32,461 bases of DNA from Bacteroides acidifaciens (GTDB lineage Bacteria > Bacteroidota > Bacteroidia > Bacteroidales > Bacteroidaceae). Positions 25,703 to 32,461 of the stretch are shown here, one piece after another. The first letter of the stretch is position 1. Each line of letters starts with the position of its first letter. A program made the position numbers and the translations under genes. The stretch lies in NCBI RefSeq assembly GCF_024623065.1, contig NZ_JANJZR010000052.1, positions 1 to 32,461 of the forward strand, in the 5' to 3' direction. Below the pieces are notes generated by a model that saw nothing but the letters and a program-made list of their open reading frames with translations, ran no database searches and had not been told where the DNA came from.

Positions 25703-26851
25703 TTAATATAAAATCAGCTCGAAGTCTGTATAAATAGGCAAATGGTCGCTGACACCGCCTTGATACTTCATCCCCTTATAAGTGCGGAAAGGTTCTTTAT
25801 CACCGTATTTCTTATCCTCAATTAGTAAAAAGGGGAGCAGGCAGACGTTTGCTTTTTCCTCACTGGTGAAGAACTCGCCGGAGCGGTTCAACAAAGTGCC
25901 GGATACAATCAAGTGGTCGAGCAATTCCCATTCGCCCCGATATTTGTAAGAACCGAAATCTTTGGATTTGGCTTTTCGAGCGAGTAGATGATAGAGTTTC
26001 AATGGAGATAGGGTGGAGGATGGAACTTCCGCTTCCAGTACTTCACGGATAGACTTATTGGTCGGATAGTCATTAAAATCTCCCATGATGATAACTTGAG
26101 GGTGAAGCCGTTTGTGCAAGATACTATCCGCTTCCGTTCGTAGAATTTGGGCTGCATGAAGCCGGTAAGGTTCGGACTCTCTCACTCCGCCCGAACGGCT
26201 TGGGAGATGGCAGACAAATACATCCAGCGTGTCTCCTGTCAGTAATAAACCGCTGACGTGCAATAAATCCCTTGTTGGACGATGTTGGCCGAAAGGAGGA
26301 ATGGAGACAGGGCGGGAAGATAATAATTTGAATAAATCCCGTTGATAAAGCAGAGCTACGTCAATACCTCTTAAATCGGGAGAATCCGTCATGACATAAC
26401 GGTAGTCGAGTTCTTTTAAAGGCGAACGTCGGGTGAGGTCACGCAGTACCGTATCATTTTCCACTTCACAAAGACCTATGAGGGCGGGCGGATTCCATTC
26501 GCCAATCGCTGTGATGGTACGTGCAATATCAGCCAATTTCTTTTTGTATTTACTGTAATTCCAGTGACGTGTCGCGTCGGGAAGAAATTCACGGTCATTC
26601 TTCAGGCTGTCGTGATGAGTGTCAAACAGGTTTTCTATGTTCCAGCTTACGACGCGGAAAGGGACTTTTTCTTGAAAGGGGAAGTCTGGCCTGTAATGTG
26701 TCTTTTGTGCCGTAATAAAAGAAGGGGTAAGAAAGCTGATGCCCGATAATCCCATAACAAAAAAGAGTATGGTAACAGCTACTCGTTTTTCGCTGTCACC
26801 ATGACCCTTGGTTTGTTGACTGGTCCGCCTGTTATTTCTTGGCAGGAACAT
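25703..26851 (-). CDS. Endonuclease/exonuclease/phosphatase-family protein, exported
   Basis: This 382-residue protein has a basic N-terminal region, a hydrophobic signal or anchor (about 24-41) and an EEP fold (about 60-382). Family metal and catalytic motifs are intact: SWNIENLFD (Asn71, Glu73), GLCEVEND (Glu129), the His215 region CHLPSR, MGDFNDYP (Asp258, Asn260) and SDHLPIY (Asp369, His370). Such proteins are Mg-dependent phosphoesterases; the substrate could be DNA, a lipid head group or a nucleotide and cannot be told here. The gene starts inside the last codons of pepD (20-nt overlap), so the two are co-transcribed. A shorter start at the in-frame ATG near 26755 would weaken the signal sequence, so the long form is kept. 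Confidence 0.85.
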   Translation of the reverse strand: MFLPRNNRRTSQQTKGHGDSEKRVAVTILFFVMGLSGISFLTPSFITAQKTHYRPDFPFQEKVPFRVVSWNIENLFDTHHDSLKNDREFLPDATRHWNYSKYKKKLADIARTITAIGEWNPPALIGLCEVENDTVLRDLTRRSPLKELDYRYVMTDSPDLRGIDVALLYQRDLFKLLSSRPVSIPPFGQHRPTRDLLHVSGLLLTGDTLDVFVCHLPSRSGGVRESEPYRLHAAQILRTEADSILHKRLHPQVIIMGDFNDYPTNKSIREVLEAEVPSSTLSPLKLYHLLARKAKSKDFGSYKYRGEWELLDHLIVSGTLLNRSGEFFTSEEKANVCLLPFLLIEDKKYGDKEPFRTYKGMKYQGGVSDHLPIYTDFELILY

Positions 26852-28292
26852 GTACCAGAATATCTAACAGGTGTTTCCAGAACTTATCTACAGTAGGAAT
26901 AAGCATCCGTTCATCGGGAGAGTGAACACCGGTAAGAGTCGGTCCGAAAGAAATCATATCCAATGCCGGGTATTTGTCAAGGAACAAGCCACATTCCAAT
27001 CCTGCATGGATAGCTTTCACTTTGGCGTCTACACCAAATAAACGTTTATAAGATTCGGCAGCCACTTCGAGGATGGCCGAATGTGGATTCGGCTTCCATC
27101 CCGGATAACCTTCACCGAAGGTAACGTTTGCTCCCGCCAACAGGAATACGGTACGTACAGTATTCGCTATATCATTGCGGGCAGACAAGATGGAACTGCG
27201 CTGGCTGGTTTCGATACGGATGACATTATTAGGTTTCATTTTCACGGAAGCAAGGTTTGTAGACGTTTCCACCAGTCCCGGGATGTCTTGGCTCATGGCA
27301 TATACACCATGAGGGGCGGCATATAAGGCCTTCATCAAACGGTCGGTTGTGCTTTGGTCAATAGCAGTCTTGCGGGGAGCTTCCGATTCGAGAACCAGTT
27401 TCAAGTCCGGTTCTACAACGGACAATTCATCTTCTATTTCGCTGGCGAAGATATTCAATTCGGTACGAACATCATGTTTCGCATCTTCGGGCACAGCACA
27501 GATAGCATACGCTTCGCGGGGAATGGCATTGCGCAGATTGCCACCGTTGATTTCGCAAAGATACAAATCGTGCTTATTGGCTATGCGGGTGAGGAAACGA
27601 TTCAAAATCTTGTTCGCATTTCCTCTTCCCAAATGAATGTCGCCACCGGAATGACCGCCTTTCAGCCCTTTCACTTCCACCTTGAAGAAAAAATATCCGG
27701 CAGGAACTTCTATATCCTTATATGTAAATTCGGCTACGGAGTCAATGCCGCCGGCACATCCGATAAAGATTTCTCCTTCGTCCTCAGAGTCAAGGTTGAG
27801 AAGAATATCACCGCTCATAAAACCCTCTTGCAGGGCGAAAGCTCCGGTAAGCCCCGTTTCTTCGTCTACGGTAAACAAACATTCCAACGGACCATGTTCA
27901 ATGCTGTCGTCAGCCAGAATGGCCAATTCGGTGGCTACACCGATACCGTTGTCGGCTCCAAGAGTGGTGCCTTTGGCTTTCAGCCATTCACCGTCAATTT
28001 CCGTTTCGATGGGGTCGGTGAGGAAGTCATGTTGAACATCATTGTTCTTTTCGCACACCATGTCGATATGTGATTGCAATACGACGGTTTGAAGATTTTC
28101 CTTTCCCGGAGTAGCGGGTTTTTTAATCAATACGTTGCCGGCTTCGTCCACCTTGGTTTCCAGATTATGTTTTGCTCCGAATGCCTTCAGGTAGGCAATC
28201 ATTTTCTCTTCCTTCTTCGAAGGGCGTGGTACTTGGCAGATTTCTTCGAAATACTTGAATACGCCAGTCGGCTTTAAGTCTTTTTTTTCCAT
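26832..28292 (-). CDS. pepD: Aminoacyl-histidine dipeptidase (PepD), M20 family
   Basis: This 486-residue cytosolic metallopeptidase hydrolyses Xaa-His dipeptides such as carnosine and related small peptides. The two-zinc site motifs are visible: SHIDMVC (His75, Asp77), LGADNG (Asp114) and TVDEETG (Glu144 catalytic, Glu145 metal). The lid/dimerisation domain with GGHSGGDIHLGRGNA follows, and the C-terminal GPTLTGVHSPDERM carries the last metal histidine. Length equals that of typical PepD. The gene is divergent from the small membrane protein at 28426 and overlaps the downstream EEP gene by 20 nt. No obvious TAnnTTTG box was found on the minus strand upstream. Confidence 0.94.
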   Translation of the reverse strand: MEKKDLKPTGVFKYFEEICQVPRPSKKEEKMIAYLKAFGAKHNLETKVDEAGNVLIKKPATPGKENLQTVVLQSHIDMVCEKNNDVQHDFLTDPIETEIDGEWLKAKGTTLGADNGIGVATELAILADDSIEHGPLECLFTVDEETGLTGAFALQEGFMSGDILLNLDSEDEGEIFIGCAGGIDSVAEFTYKDIEVPAGYFFFKVEVKGLKGGHSGGDIHLGRGNANKILNRFLTRIANKHDLYLCEINGGNLRNAIPREAYAICAVPEDAKHDVRTELNIFASEIEDELSVVEPDLKLVLESEAPRKTAIDQSTTDRLMKALYAAPHGVYAMSQDIPGLVETSTNLASVKMKPNNVIRIETSQRSSILSARNDIANTVRTVFLLAGANVTFGEGYPGWKPNPHSAILEVAAESYKRLFGVDAKVKAIHAGLECGLFLDKYPALDMISFGPTLTGVHSPDERMLIPTVDKFWKHLLDILVHVPAKK

Positions 28293-28397
28293 GCTGTTTT
28301 TATTTTATAATAGGAATAGAAGGGCTGTTTTCGCTTCTTCTATTGCTAAATATGGTTAATTTGATTGACTTATCTGAACTCATATCTCATTAAAGCC

Positions 28398-28405
28398 TAT
28401 CTTTG
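28398..28405 (+). promoter_or_regulatory. Promoter box for the small membrane protein and OmpH-like operon
   Basis: TATCTTTG lies 20 nt before the ATG at 28426. Confidence 0.62.
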
Positions 28406-28425
28406 CACTCACAAAATTAATAGAA

Positions 28426-28659
28426 ATGGTTGAGACTATACTGATAACTTTGTTAATAGTTGCTATTTCCCTAGCATTATTAGGGGTGAAAGTATTCTTT
28501 ACTAAGGGGGGTAAGTTCCCTAATGGCCACGTGAGCGGAAATAAAGCGTTGCGTAAAAAAGGAATCGGATGTGTACAGTCTCAGGATCGTGAAGCACAAA
28601 AGAAGCCACGTTTTTCTATTGATGAGTTGGAAAAAGCCTTGAACGATAGTATGAATTAA
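28426..28659 (+). CDS. Small single-pass membrane protein of unknown function
   Basis: This 77-residue protein has one N-terminal membrane helix (about 3-25) and a basic cytoplasmic tail. The middle, GGKFPNGHVSGNKALRKK followed by GIGCVQSQDREAQ, looks like a conserved motif with a single Cys and His. I recognise it as a type found in Bacteroidales, but know no function for it. The tail ends in an amphipathic helix (IDELEKALNDSMN). It has its own promoter box and lies 27 nt before the OmpH-like gene, so a shared envelope role is possible. The real coding status is supported by the promoter, the absence of an overlapping better frame and the orderly spacing. Confidence 0.75.
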   Translation: MVETILITLLIVAISLALLGVKVFFTKGGKFPNGHVSGNKALRKKGIGCVQSQDREAQKKPRFSIDELEKALNDSMN

Positions 28660-28686
28660 ATTTTTAAAAAACAATACTTATAAATT

Positions 28687-29289
28687 ATGAATAGAATGAA
28701 CTTCCTCATGAACGGTTTGGCTGCTCTTGCGTTTATCGTTTTATTTTCACAATGTGCTGGCAAAGCTGACAATCAAATTACTGCTGCTCCTTCTCAGGCT
28801 AACGCTGAATTGTCAGGAATGAAAATTGCGTATGTTGAAATCGATTCGTTATTAGCACAATATAACTTCTGTATCGATCTGAATGAGGCGATGGTAAAGA
28901 AGAGCGAAAATGTCCGTTTGACATTGAACCAAAAAGCGAATGCTCTAAATAAGGAAAAACAAGAGTTCCAGAAGAAAGTTGAGAATAATGCATTTCTGTC
29001 ACAAGACAGAGCTCAACAGGAATACAACCGCTTGGTGAAGTTGGAACAAGATCTGCAGGAATTGAGCAACAAACTTCAGAATGGTCTGATGGAAGAAAAT
29101 AACAAGAATAGCTTGCAGTTCCGCGATTCTATCAATGCTTTCCTGAAAGAGTATAACAAGACTCATGGATATAGCTTAATCTTCAGCAACACAGGTTTCG
29201 ATAACCTGCTTTATGCTGACAGTACATTCAATATCACAAAAGAAATTGTGGATGGACTGAATGCAAGATATTCTCCAGTAAAGAAATAA
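28687..29289 (+). CDS. OmpH/Skp-like periplasmic chaperone lipoprotein
   Basis: This 200-residue protein has a lipobox FSQC (Cys23), a short spacer, the OmpH opening strand MKIAYVEIDSLLAQYN (about 45-60) and a long helical, coiled-coil region (about 60-150) rich in Lys, Glu and Gln. It ends with the strand GYSLIFSNTGFDNLLYADS and a helix, the usual OmpH C-terminal half. Skp/OmpH proteins form trimeric tentacled chaperones that carry unfolded outer-membrane proteins through the periplasm. Being lipidated is unusual compared with soluble E. coli Skp. It is likely co-transcribed with the small membrane protein 27 nt upstream. A start at the second ATG (28696) is possible. Confidence 0.87.
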   Translation: MNRMNFLMNGLAALAFIVLFSQCAGKADNQITAAPSQANAELSGMKIAYVEIDSLLAQYNFCIDLNEAMVKKSENVRLTLNQKANALNKEKQEFQKKVENNAFLSQDRAQQEYNRLVKLEQDLQELSNKLQNGLMEENNKNSLQFRDSINAFLKEYNKTHGYSLIFSNTGFDNLLYADSTFNITKEIVDGLNARYSPVKK

Positions 29290-29313
29290 GATTTATAAAT
29301 AATGATAATTAAT

Positions 29314-29346
29314 ATGTTCCGTGCTTTGTGAAAAAGGACGGAACAT
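29314..29346 (+). other. Stem-loop after the OmpH-like gene
   Basis: ATGTTCCGT (29314-29322) pairs perfectly with ACGGAACAT (29338-29346). No T-run follows directly. It may be an RNA 3'-end structure, with the real terminator just downstream at 29374. Confidence 0.45.
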
Positions 29347-29373
29347 GAATTCTAAAATTTTGTTTGTGTTGGT

Positions 29374-29411
29374 GCCTGTTCAAGACTGTGAAGCTATGAA
29401 CGGGCTTTTTT
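29374..29411 (+). terminator. Terminator after the OmpH-like gene
   Basis: GCCTGTTC (29374-29381) pairs with GAACGGGC (29398-29405), with one G-U pair, and is followed by a T-run from 29406. The T-run touches the stop codon of the convergent membrane-protein gene. Confidence 0.75.
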
Positions 29412-29751
29412 ATGCCCTTTCTTTTTCTTCTTCCTGTGGAATACGGAAGGCGGTATAAAGTTCGAGTATAGCGGCAATAGTAAGACAAGCTATCCATTCA
29501 TTGCCGCGTGTAGCGAACATGAAAGCTCCGGTCAGTATGAGTGCCAATGCCCCGAATATCTGCTGAATGCGCAGGCGTTTCAAAGTTTTGCTTTTTCCTT
29601 TGACGGGCGTGTTCACTTGCGCCAACGCGATGAATCCGGCTCCGATAGTATATATATAGGGGGCGTAAATCCATCCGGTAATAAATACGGTAGCTCCGGT
29701 AAGAGCCATTATAGCGCCGACGGCGAAAAAAGCGGGTACTAATTGTTTCAT
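29410..29751 (-). CDS. Small multi-pass membrane protein of unknown function
   Basis: This 113-residue protein has four predicted membrane helices (about 5-26, 30-46, 64-82 and 85-104), a basic cytoplasmic loop with PVKGKSKTLKRLR, and a charged tail ending EEEKERA. I recognise no enzymatic motif. Its start lies 3 nt after the stop of the FtsB/DivIC-like gene, so both are read as one operon from the promoter at 30073-30080. Conserved linkage to a division gene hints at an envelope role, but that is only inference. Confidence 0.78.
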   Translation of the reverse strand: MKQLVPAFFAVGAIMALTGATVFITGWIYAPYIYTIGAGFIALAQVNTPVKGKSKTLKRLRIQQIFGALALILTGAFMFATRGNEWIACLTIAAILELYTAFRIPQEEEKERA

Positions 29752-29754
29752 TGT

Positions 29755-30051
29755 TTAATCTTCAAAAACGTAAATATCTTCGTTGGGTTTCTTCATCAGA
29801 TACTTTTCGCGGGCAATCTGTTCGATAGCGTCAGGATTGGTGCTTATTTCATTGAGACGCTTCGTGTTCTCTTCATAATCCATCCGGTACTTTTCTATCT
29901 CTTCTTTCAATAGGCTGATTTCACGTTTATATCCGAGACGACGCACCAAGCTGTTCTCGTCCAGAAAACCTATGATAACGGCAAATGCGACGACTGTAAT
30001 GAGATACTTACGTCTGCATATGAAATTCCAAATACTGATTAGTTTACCCAT
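29755..30051 (-). CDS. FtsB/DivIC-like septum formation protein
   Basis: This 98-residue bitopic membrane protein has an N-terminal cytoplasmic stretch, one membrane helix (about 14-32, YLITVVAFAVIIGFLD), and a periplasmic coiled coil (about 44-75, KREISLLKEEIEKYRMDYEE). The C-terminal segment IAREKYLMKKPNEDIYVF is the conserved FtsB/DivIC signature. In E. coli and Bacillus these proteins bridge the divisome with FtsL and FtsQ/DivIB. I start it at ATG 30051, which has a clear AAAGGAGA ribosome site, rather than a TTG at 30075 that falls inside the promoter box. It is transcribed divergently from dnaX. Confidence 0.9.
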   Translation of the reverse strand: MGKLISIWNFICRRKYLITVVAFAVIIGFLDENSLVRRLGYKREISLLKEEIEKYRMDYEENTKRLNEISTNPDAIEQIAREKYLMKKPNEDIYVFED

Positions 30052-30072
30052 GACTTCTCCTTTTAATCCCCG

Positions 30073-30080
30073 CAAAGATA
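30073..30080 (-). promoter_or_regulatory. Promoter box for the FtsB/DivIC-like operon
   Basis: The plus strand reads CAAAGATA, giving TATCTTTG on the minus strand, 21 nt before the start at 30051. Confidence 0.62.
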
Positions 30081-30158
30081 AAACTAATAACTTAAAAACT
30101 TATCGCTTCGGCTTCAAAACTTCTATCCTTATCCTTTATTACTTATCACTTTTTTATG

Positions 30159-30166
30159 TACATTTG
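30159..30166 (+). promoter_or_regulatory. Promoter box for dnaX
   Basis: TACATTTG matches TAnnTTTG, 34 nt before the dnaX ATG at 30201. It overlaps an earlier in-frame ATG at 30156, ruling that codon out as the start if the box is used. Confidence 0.58.
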
Positions 30167-30200
30167 CACTGAACTCAAAAAAACAGAGAGAATCCCGGAT

Positions 30201-32078
30201 ATGGAAAACTATATTGTATCAGCCCGTAAGTACCGTCCGTCCACGTTCGAGTCAGTGGTAGGTCAGCGGGCGCTGACCACTACGCTGAAAAATGCGATTG
30301 CCACCCAGAAACTGGCTCATGCCTATTTGTTTTGCGGGCCGCGTGGAGTGGGGAAGACTACTTGCGCACGTATCTTTGCCAAAACGATAAACTGTATGAC
30401 GCCCACTGCCGACGGCGAGGCTTGCAACCAATGCGAATCCTGTGTGGCATTTAACGAACAGCGGTCGTACAATATCCACGAGCTTGATGCCGCATCCAAC
30501 AACTCGGTAGACGACATCCGCCAGTTGGTGGAACAGGTGCGTATTCCGCCACAAATCGGTAAGTATAAAGTATATATCATCGATGAGGTACATATGCTTT
30601 CCGCATCTGCTTTCAATGCATTTCTGAAAACGCTGGAAGAACCGCCCCGTCATGCCATCTTTATTTTGGCTACAACGGAGAAACATAAGATTCTTCCGAC
30701 CATCCTTTCCCGTTGCCAGATTTATGATTTCAACCGGATTAGTGTGGAAGATACAGTGAATCACTTGTCGTATGTAGCTTCGAAAGAGGCAATCACTGCG
30801 GAACCGGAAGCATTGAACGTGATAGCGATGAAAGCGGACGGTGGTATGCGTGACGCATTGTCTATTTTCGACCAAGTGGTGAGTTTTACGGGTGGCAACA
30901 TCACGTACAAGAGTGTGATTGATAATCTGAATGTACTTGATTACGAATATTATTTCCGTCTGACGGATTGCTTCCTTGAAAACAAGGTAAGCGACGCCCT
31001 GCTGCTATTTAATGACATATTGAATAAAGGCTTCGATGGAAGCCACTTTATAACCGGCTTGTCTTCTCATTTCCGTGACTTGCTGGTGGCCAAAGACGCG
31101 GTGACATTGCCTTTGCTGGAAGTGGGGGCGAGCATACGCCAACGCTATCAGGAGCAGGCTCAGAAATGCCCGTTGCCTTTCCTGTATCAGGCGATGAAGC
31201 TTTGTAATGAATGTGATTTGAATTACCGCATCAGCAAGAACAAGCGTTTGCTGGTAGAATTGACTTTGATACAGGTTGCACAGCTTACCACCGGGGAGGA
31301 TGACGGTAGTGGTGGGCGTAGCCCTAAGAAAACTATAAAACCTGTATTCACTCAGCCTGCCGCAGCTCAGCAGTCGCAGGTCGCTTCTGCAACCTCTGCC
31401 CAGCAGAATCCTGTTCATTCGTCTCCGTCTTCAACTCCAACACAGGGTGCTGGTTACACTACTGTTGCCCGTCAACCGCAGATGCCTGCGGCGACACAGC
31501 CCGCATCGCCTTCTTCAACGAATGTGGCGGCTTCGTCAACTCCGTCACAAGGAGCAAGAGTACCCCAGATGGTAAGGGAAGAACAGCGGAAAGTTCCGGT
31601 AATGAAAATGTCCAGTCTGGGCGTGTCTATCAAGAATCCGCAGCGTGGGCAGGAAATTCAGAATACGGCTGCAACTGCTGCTCCTAAGGTGCAGATGCAA
31701 CCGGAAGAGGATTTGATGTTCAACGACCGTGACTTGAATTATTATTGGCAGGAATATGCAGCACAGTTGCCGAAAGAGCAGGATGCATTAATGAAACGTA
31801 TGCAGATGCTGCGTCCGGCATTATTCAAAAACTCGACGACTTTTGAAGTTGTAGTGGATAATGAAATGGCAGCGAAAGATTTTACCGCCTTGATTCCTGA
31901 ATTGCAGGAATACCTTCGTAGCCGGTTGAGGAATAGCCAGGTAGTGATGAAAGTGAGGGTCAGTGAAGTAGCAGAGACGATACGCCCAGTGGGACGTGTA
32001 GAGAAGTTTCAGATGATGGCGCAGAAGAACCAGGCTTTGATGCAACTGAAAGAGGAATTCGGACTTGAATTATATTAG
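30201..32078 (+). CDS. dnaX: DNA polymerase III subunits gamma and tau
   Basis: This 625-residue clamp-loader ATPase loads the beta sliding clamp at the replication fork. The N-terminus MENYIVSARKYRPSTFE is typical. Walker A is GPRGVGKT (46-53), the zinc module has Cys65, Cys75, Cys78 and Cys81, and Walker B is YIIDEVHML (Asp128, Glu129). LKTLEEPPRHAIFILATTE and the SRCQ sensor/arginine-finger region follow. After domain III (ending near 375) there is a Pro/Ser/Ala/Gln-rich low-complexity linker (about 380-480), then a short C-terminal domain. No A-rich slippery heptamer with a nearby stop was seen, so only the long form is predicted. ATG 30201 is chosen because the promoter box precedes it. 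Confidence 0.96.
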   Translation: MENYIVSARKYRPSTFESVVGQRALTTTLKNAIATQKLAHAYLFCGPRGVGKTTCARIFAKTINCMTPTADGEACNQCESCVAFNEQRSYNIHELDAASNNSVDDIRQLVEQVRIPPQIGKYKVYIIDEVHMLSASAFNAFLKTLEEPPRHAIFILATTEKHKILPTILSRCQIYDFNRISVEDTVNHLSYVASKEAITAEPEALNVIAMKADGGMRDALSIFDQVVSFTGGNITYKSVIDNLNVLDYEYYFRLTDCFLENKVSDALLLFNDILNKGFDGSHFITGLSSHFRDLLVAKDAVTLPLLEVGASIRQRYQEQAQKCPLPFLYQAMKLCNECDLNYRISKNKRLLVELTLIQVAQLTTGEDDGSGGRSPKKTIKPVFTQPAAAQQSQVASATSAQQNPVHSSPSSTPTQGAGYTTVARQPQMPAATQPASPSSTNVAASSTPSQGARVPQMVREEQRKVPVMKMSSLGVSIKNPQRGQEIQNTAATAAPKVQMQPEEDLMFNDRDLNYYWQEYAAQLPKEQDALMKRMQMLRPALFKNSTTFEVVVDNEMAAKDFTALIPELQEYLRSRLRNSQVVMKVRVSEVAETIRPVGRVEKFQMMAQKNQALMQLKEEFGLELY

Positions 32079-32104
32079 TCTTTTGTGAAGAAATCATATA
32101 AATG

Positions 32105-32158
32105 AGCTTTGCCCGATTGGCTGTCATTCGACAAAAATCGGGTAAGGCTTTTATTTTT
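32105..32158 (+). terminator. Terminator after dnaX
   Basis: AGCTTTGCCCGATT (32105-32118) pairs with AATCGGGTAAGGCT (32136-32149) over 14 positions with two G-U pairs, followed by TTTATTTTT (32150-32158). Confidence 0.9.
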
Positions 32159-32160
32159 AA

Positions 32161-32373
32161 TGCAGTCTGCCGTTCATACTAGGGGACGAGATTCGTGAAA
32201 CTACTGTGACGGAACGTATCTATCATCTTGTAGATTTCACTCTGTTGGATAAGTACTTCCCCGGTCTATTCAAACCGGCTAAAAACTCTCTTACTGATTC
32301 TTTATGCTATAATCCGGTTTCAGCCGTTTCAGCTTTATTCGCAAACGCCTTGCTGGAAGGCGATAGCGGCTGA
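32161..32373 (+). other. Structured intergenic stretch with an unassigned open frame
   Basis: The gap after dnaX holds a 70-codon open frame ending at TGA 32371 with no ATG; GTG 32206 is the only usual alternative start. It contains VTERIYHLVDFTLLDKYFPG, which I do not recognise. The same DNA is rich in dyads: TTCAGCCG (32319) with CGGCTGAA (32367), CGCCTT (32346) with AAGGCG (32357) around a 5-nt loop, and AAACCGG with CCGGTTT. It could be a gene remnant or a structured RNA or leader. Neither has a promoter box or ribosome site that I can see. Confidence 0.35.
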
Positions 32374-32423
32374 AGGTAGAAAAAGGCTCACCGATAAAAT
32401 CATGTGGGCTTCTCAACAATTAG

Positions 32424-32431
32424 TATCTTTG
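32424..32431 (+). promoter_or_regulatory. Promoter box for the gene leaving the window
   Basis: TATCTTTG lies 15 nt before the ATG at 32447, a spacing like that at 4941-4948. Confidence 0.6.
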
Positions 32432-32446
32432 CCCTAAAAAACTTTT

Positions 32447-32461
32447 ATGACTAGTTACGAT
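32447..32461 (+). CDS. Start of a gene truncated by the window end
   Basis: ATG at 32447 opens MTSYD up to the last base. The promoter box just upstream supports a real start. Product unknown from five codons. Confidence 0.5.

Noticed and set aside
27354..28073. 239-codon open frame on the plus strand
   Set aside because: It is antisense to pepD, with low-complexity translation and no recognisable domain.
30201..32078. Programmed frameshift in dnaX making a short gamma form
   Set aside because: No A-AAA-AAG-type slippery heptamer with a following stop and hairpin was seen in the relevant part of the gene.
1..32461. CRISPR array, tRNA or rRNA genes, insertion sequence, phage or conjugative genes
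   Set aside because: No spaced direct repeats, cloverleaf, rRNA sequence, transposase, integrase or mobilisation motif was seen on either strand.

Overview
The window looks like a chromosomal segment of a gut Bacteroides, probably from the B. thetaiotaomicron/ovatus/caccae group. Three things point there. First, genes are preceded by the Bacteroides -7 promoter element TAnnTTTG, usually as TATCTTTG, with A/T-rich leaders and few Shine-Dalgarno sites. Second, there is a SusC/SusD pair with a hybrid two-component regulator (HTCS). Third, the flanking genes (TalC-type transaldolase, PepD, OmpH-like lipoprotein, FtsB/DivIC-like protein, DnaX) are typical Bacteroidales housekeeping genes. Species cannot be fixed from sequence reading alone. 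No tRNA, rRNA, CRISPR array, insertion sequence or phage gene was seen.

Layout. 171-827: transaldolase, closed by a strong terminator. 887-4834 (minus): a 1315-residue HTCS. 4966-7148: a translationally coupled pair, an aminoglycoside-phosphotransferase-fold sugar kinase fused to a RapZ-type C-terminal domain, followed by a MurU-like nucleotidyltransferase; together they look like a cell-wall amino-sugar recycling module. 7408-25372: a polysaccharide utilization locus (PUL) on the plus strand, in the order GH18 lipoprotein, SusC, SusD, surface glycan-binding lipoprotein, serine-type sulfatase, GH20, GH2, GH29. 25373-25702: a terminator and the decayed 3' end of a MscS-type channel gene. 25703-28292 (minus): an endonuclease/exonuclease/phosphatase-family protein and PepD. 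28426-29289: a small membrane protein and an OmpH/Skp-like lipoprotein. 29410-30051 (minus): a four-helix membrane protein and a FtsB/DivIC-like protein. 30201-32078: dnaX. The window ends with a structured non-coding stretch and the first codons of another gene.

How the PUL probably works (inference from families). The GH18 lipoprotein would cut a chitobiose-type or other GlcNAc-containing linkage of a host glycan at or near the cell surface. The glycan-binding lipoprotein and SusD capture the product and SusC imports it. The downstream enzymes then match, residue by residue, a sulfated fucosylated N-acetyllactosamine: fucosidase (Fuc), beta-galactosidase (Gal), 6-O-sulfatase (6S-GlcNAc) and beta-hexosaminidase (GlcNAc). 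This fits host mucin, keratan-like or N-glycan antennae better than plant glycans. SusC has no N-terminal STN signalling domain, so control by the divergent HTCS rather than an ECF-sigma/anti-sigma pair is expected. Hairpins and extra TATCTTTG boxes ahead of the sulfatase and of the GH29 gene suggest that the PUL is read as at least three transcription units.

The most unusual items are the kinase-RapZ fusion coupled to MurU, the GH18 with a LamG-like domain inserted into its barrel, a glycan-binding protein whose C-terminal domain resembles a GH16 fold without its catalytic motif, and the dyad symmetries flanking internal PUL promoters.
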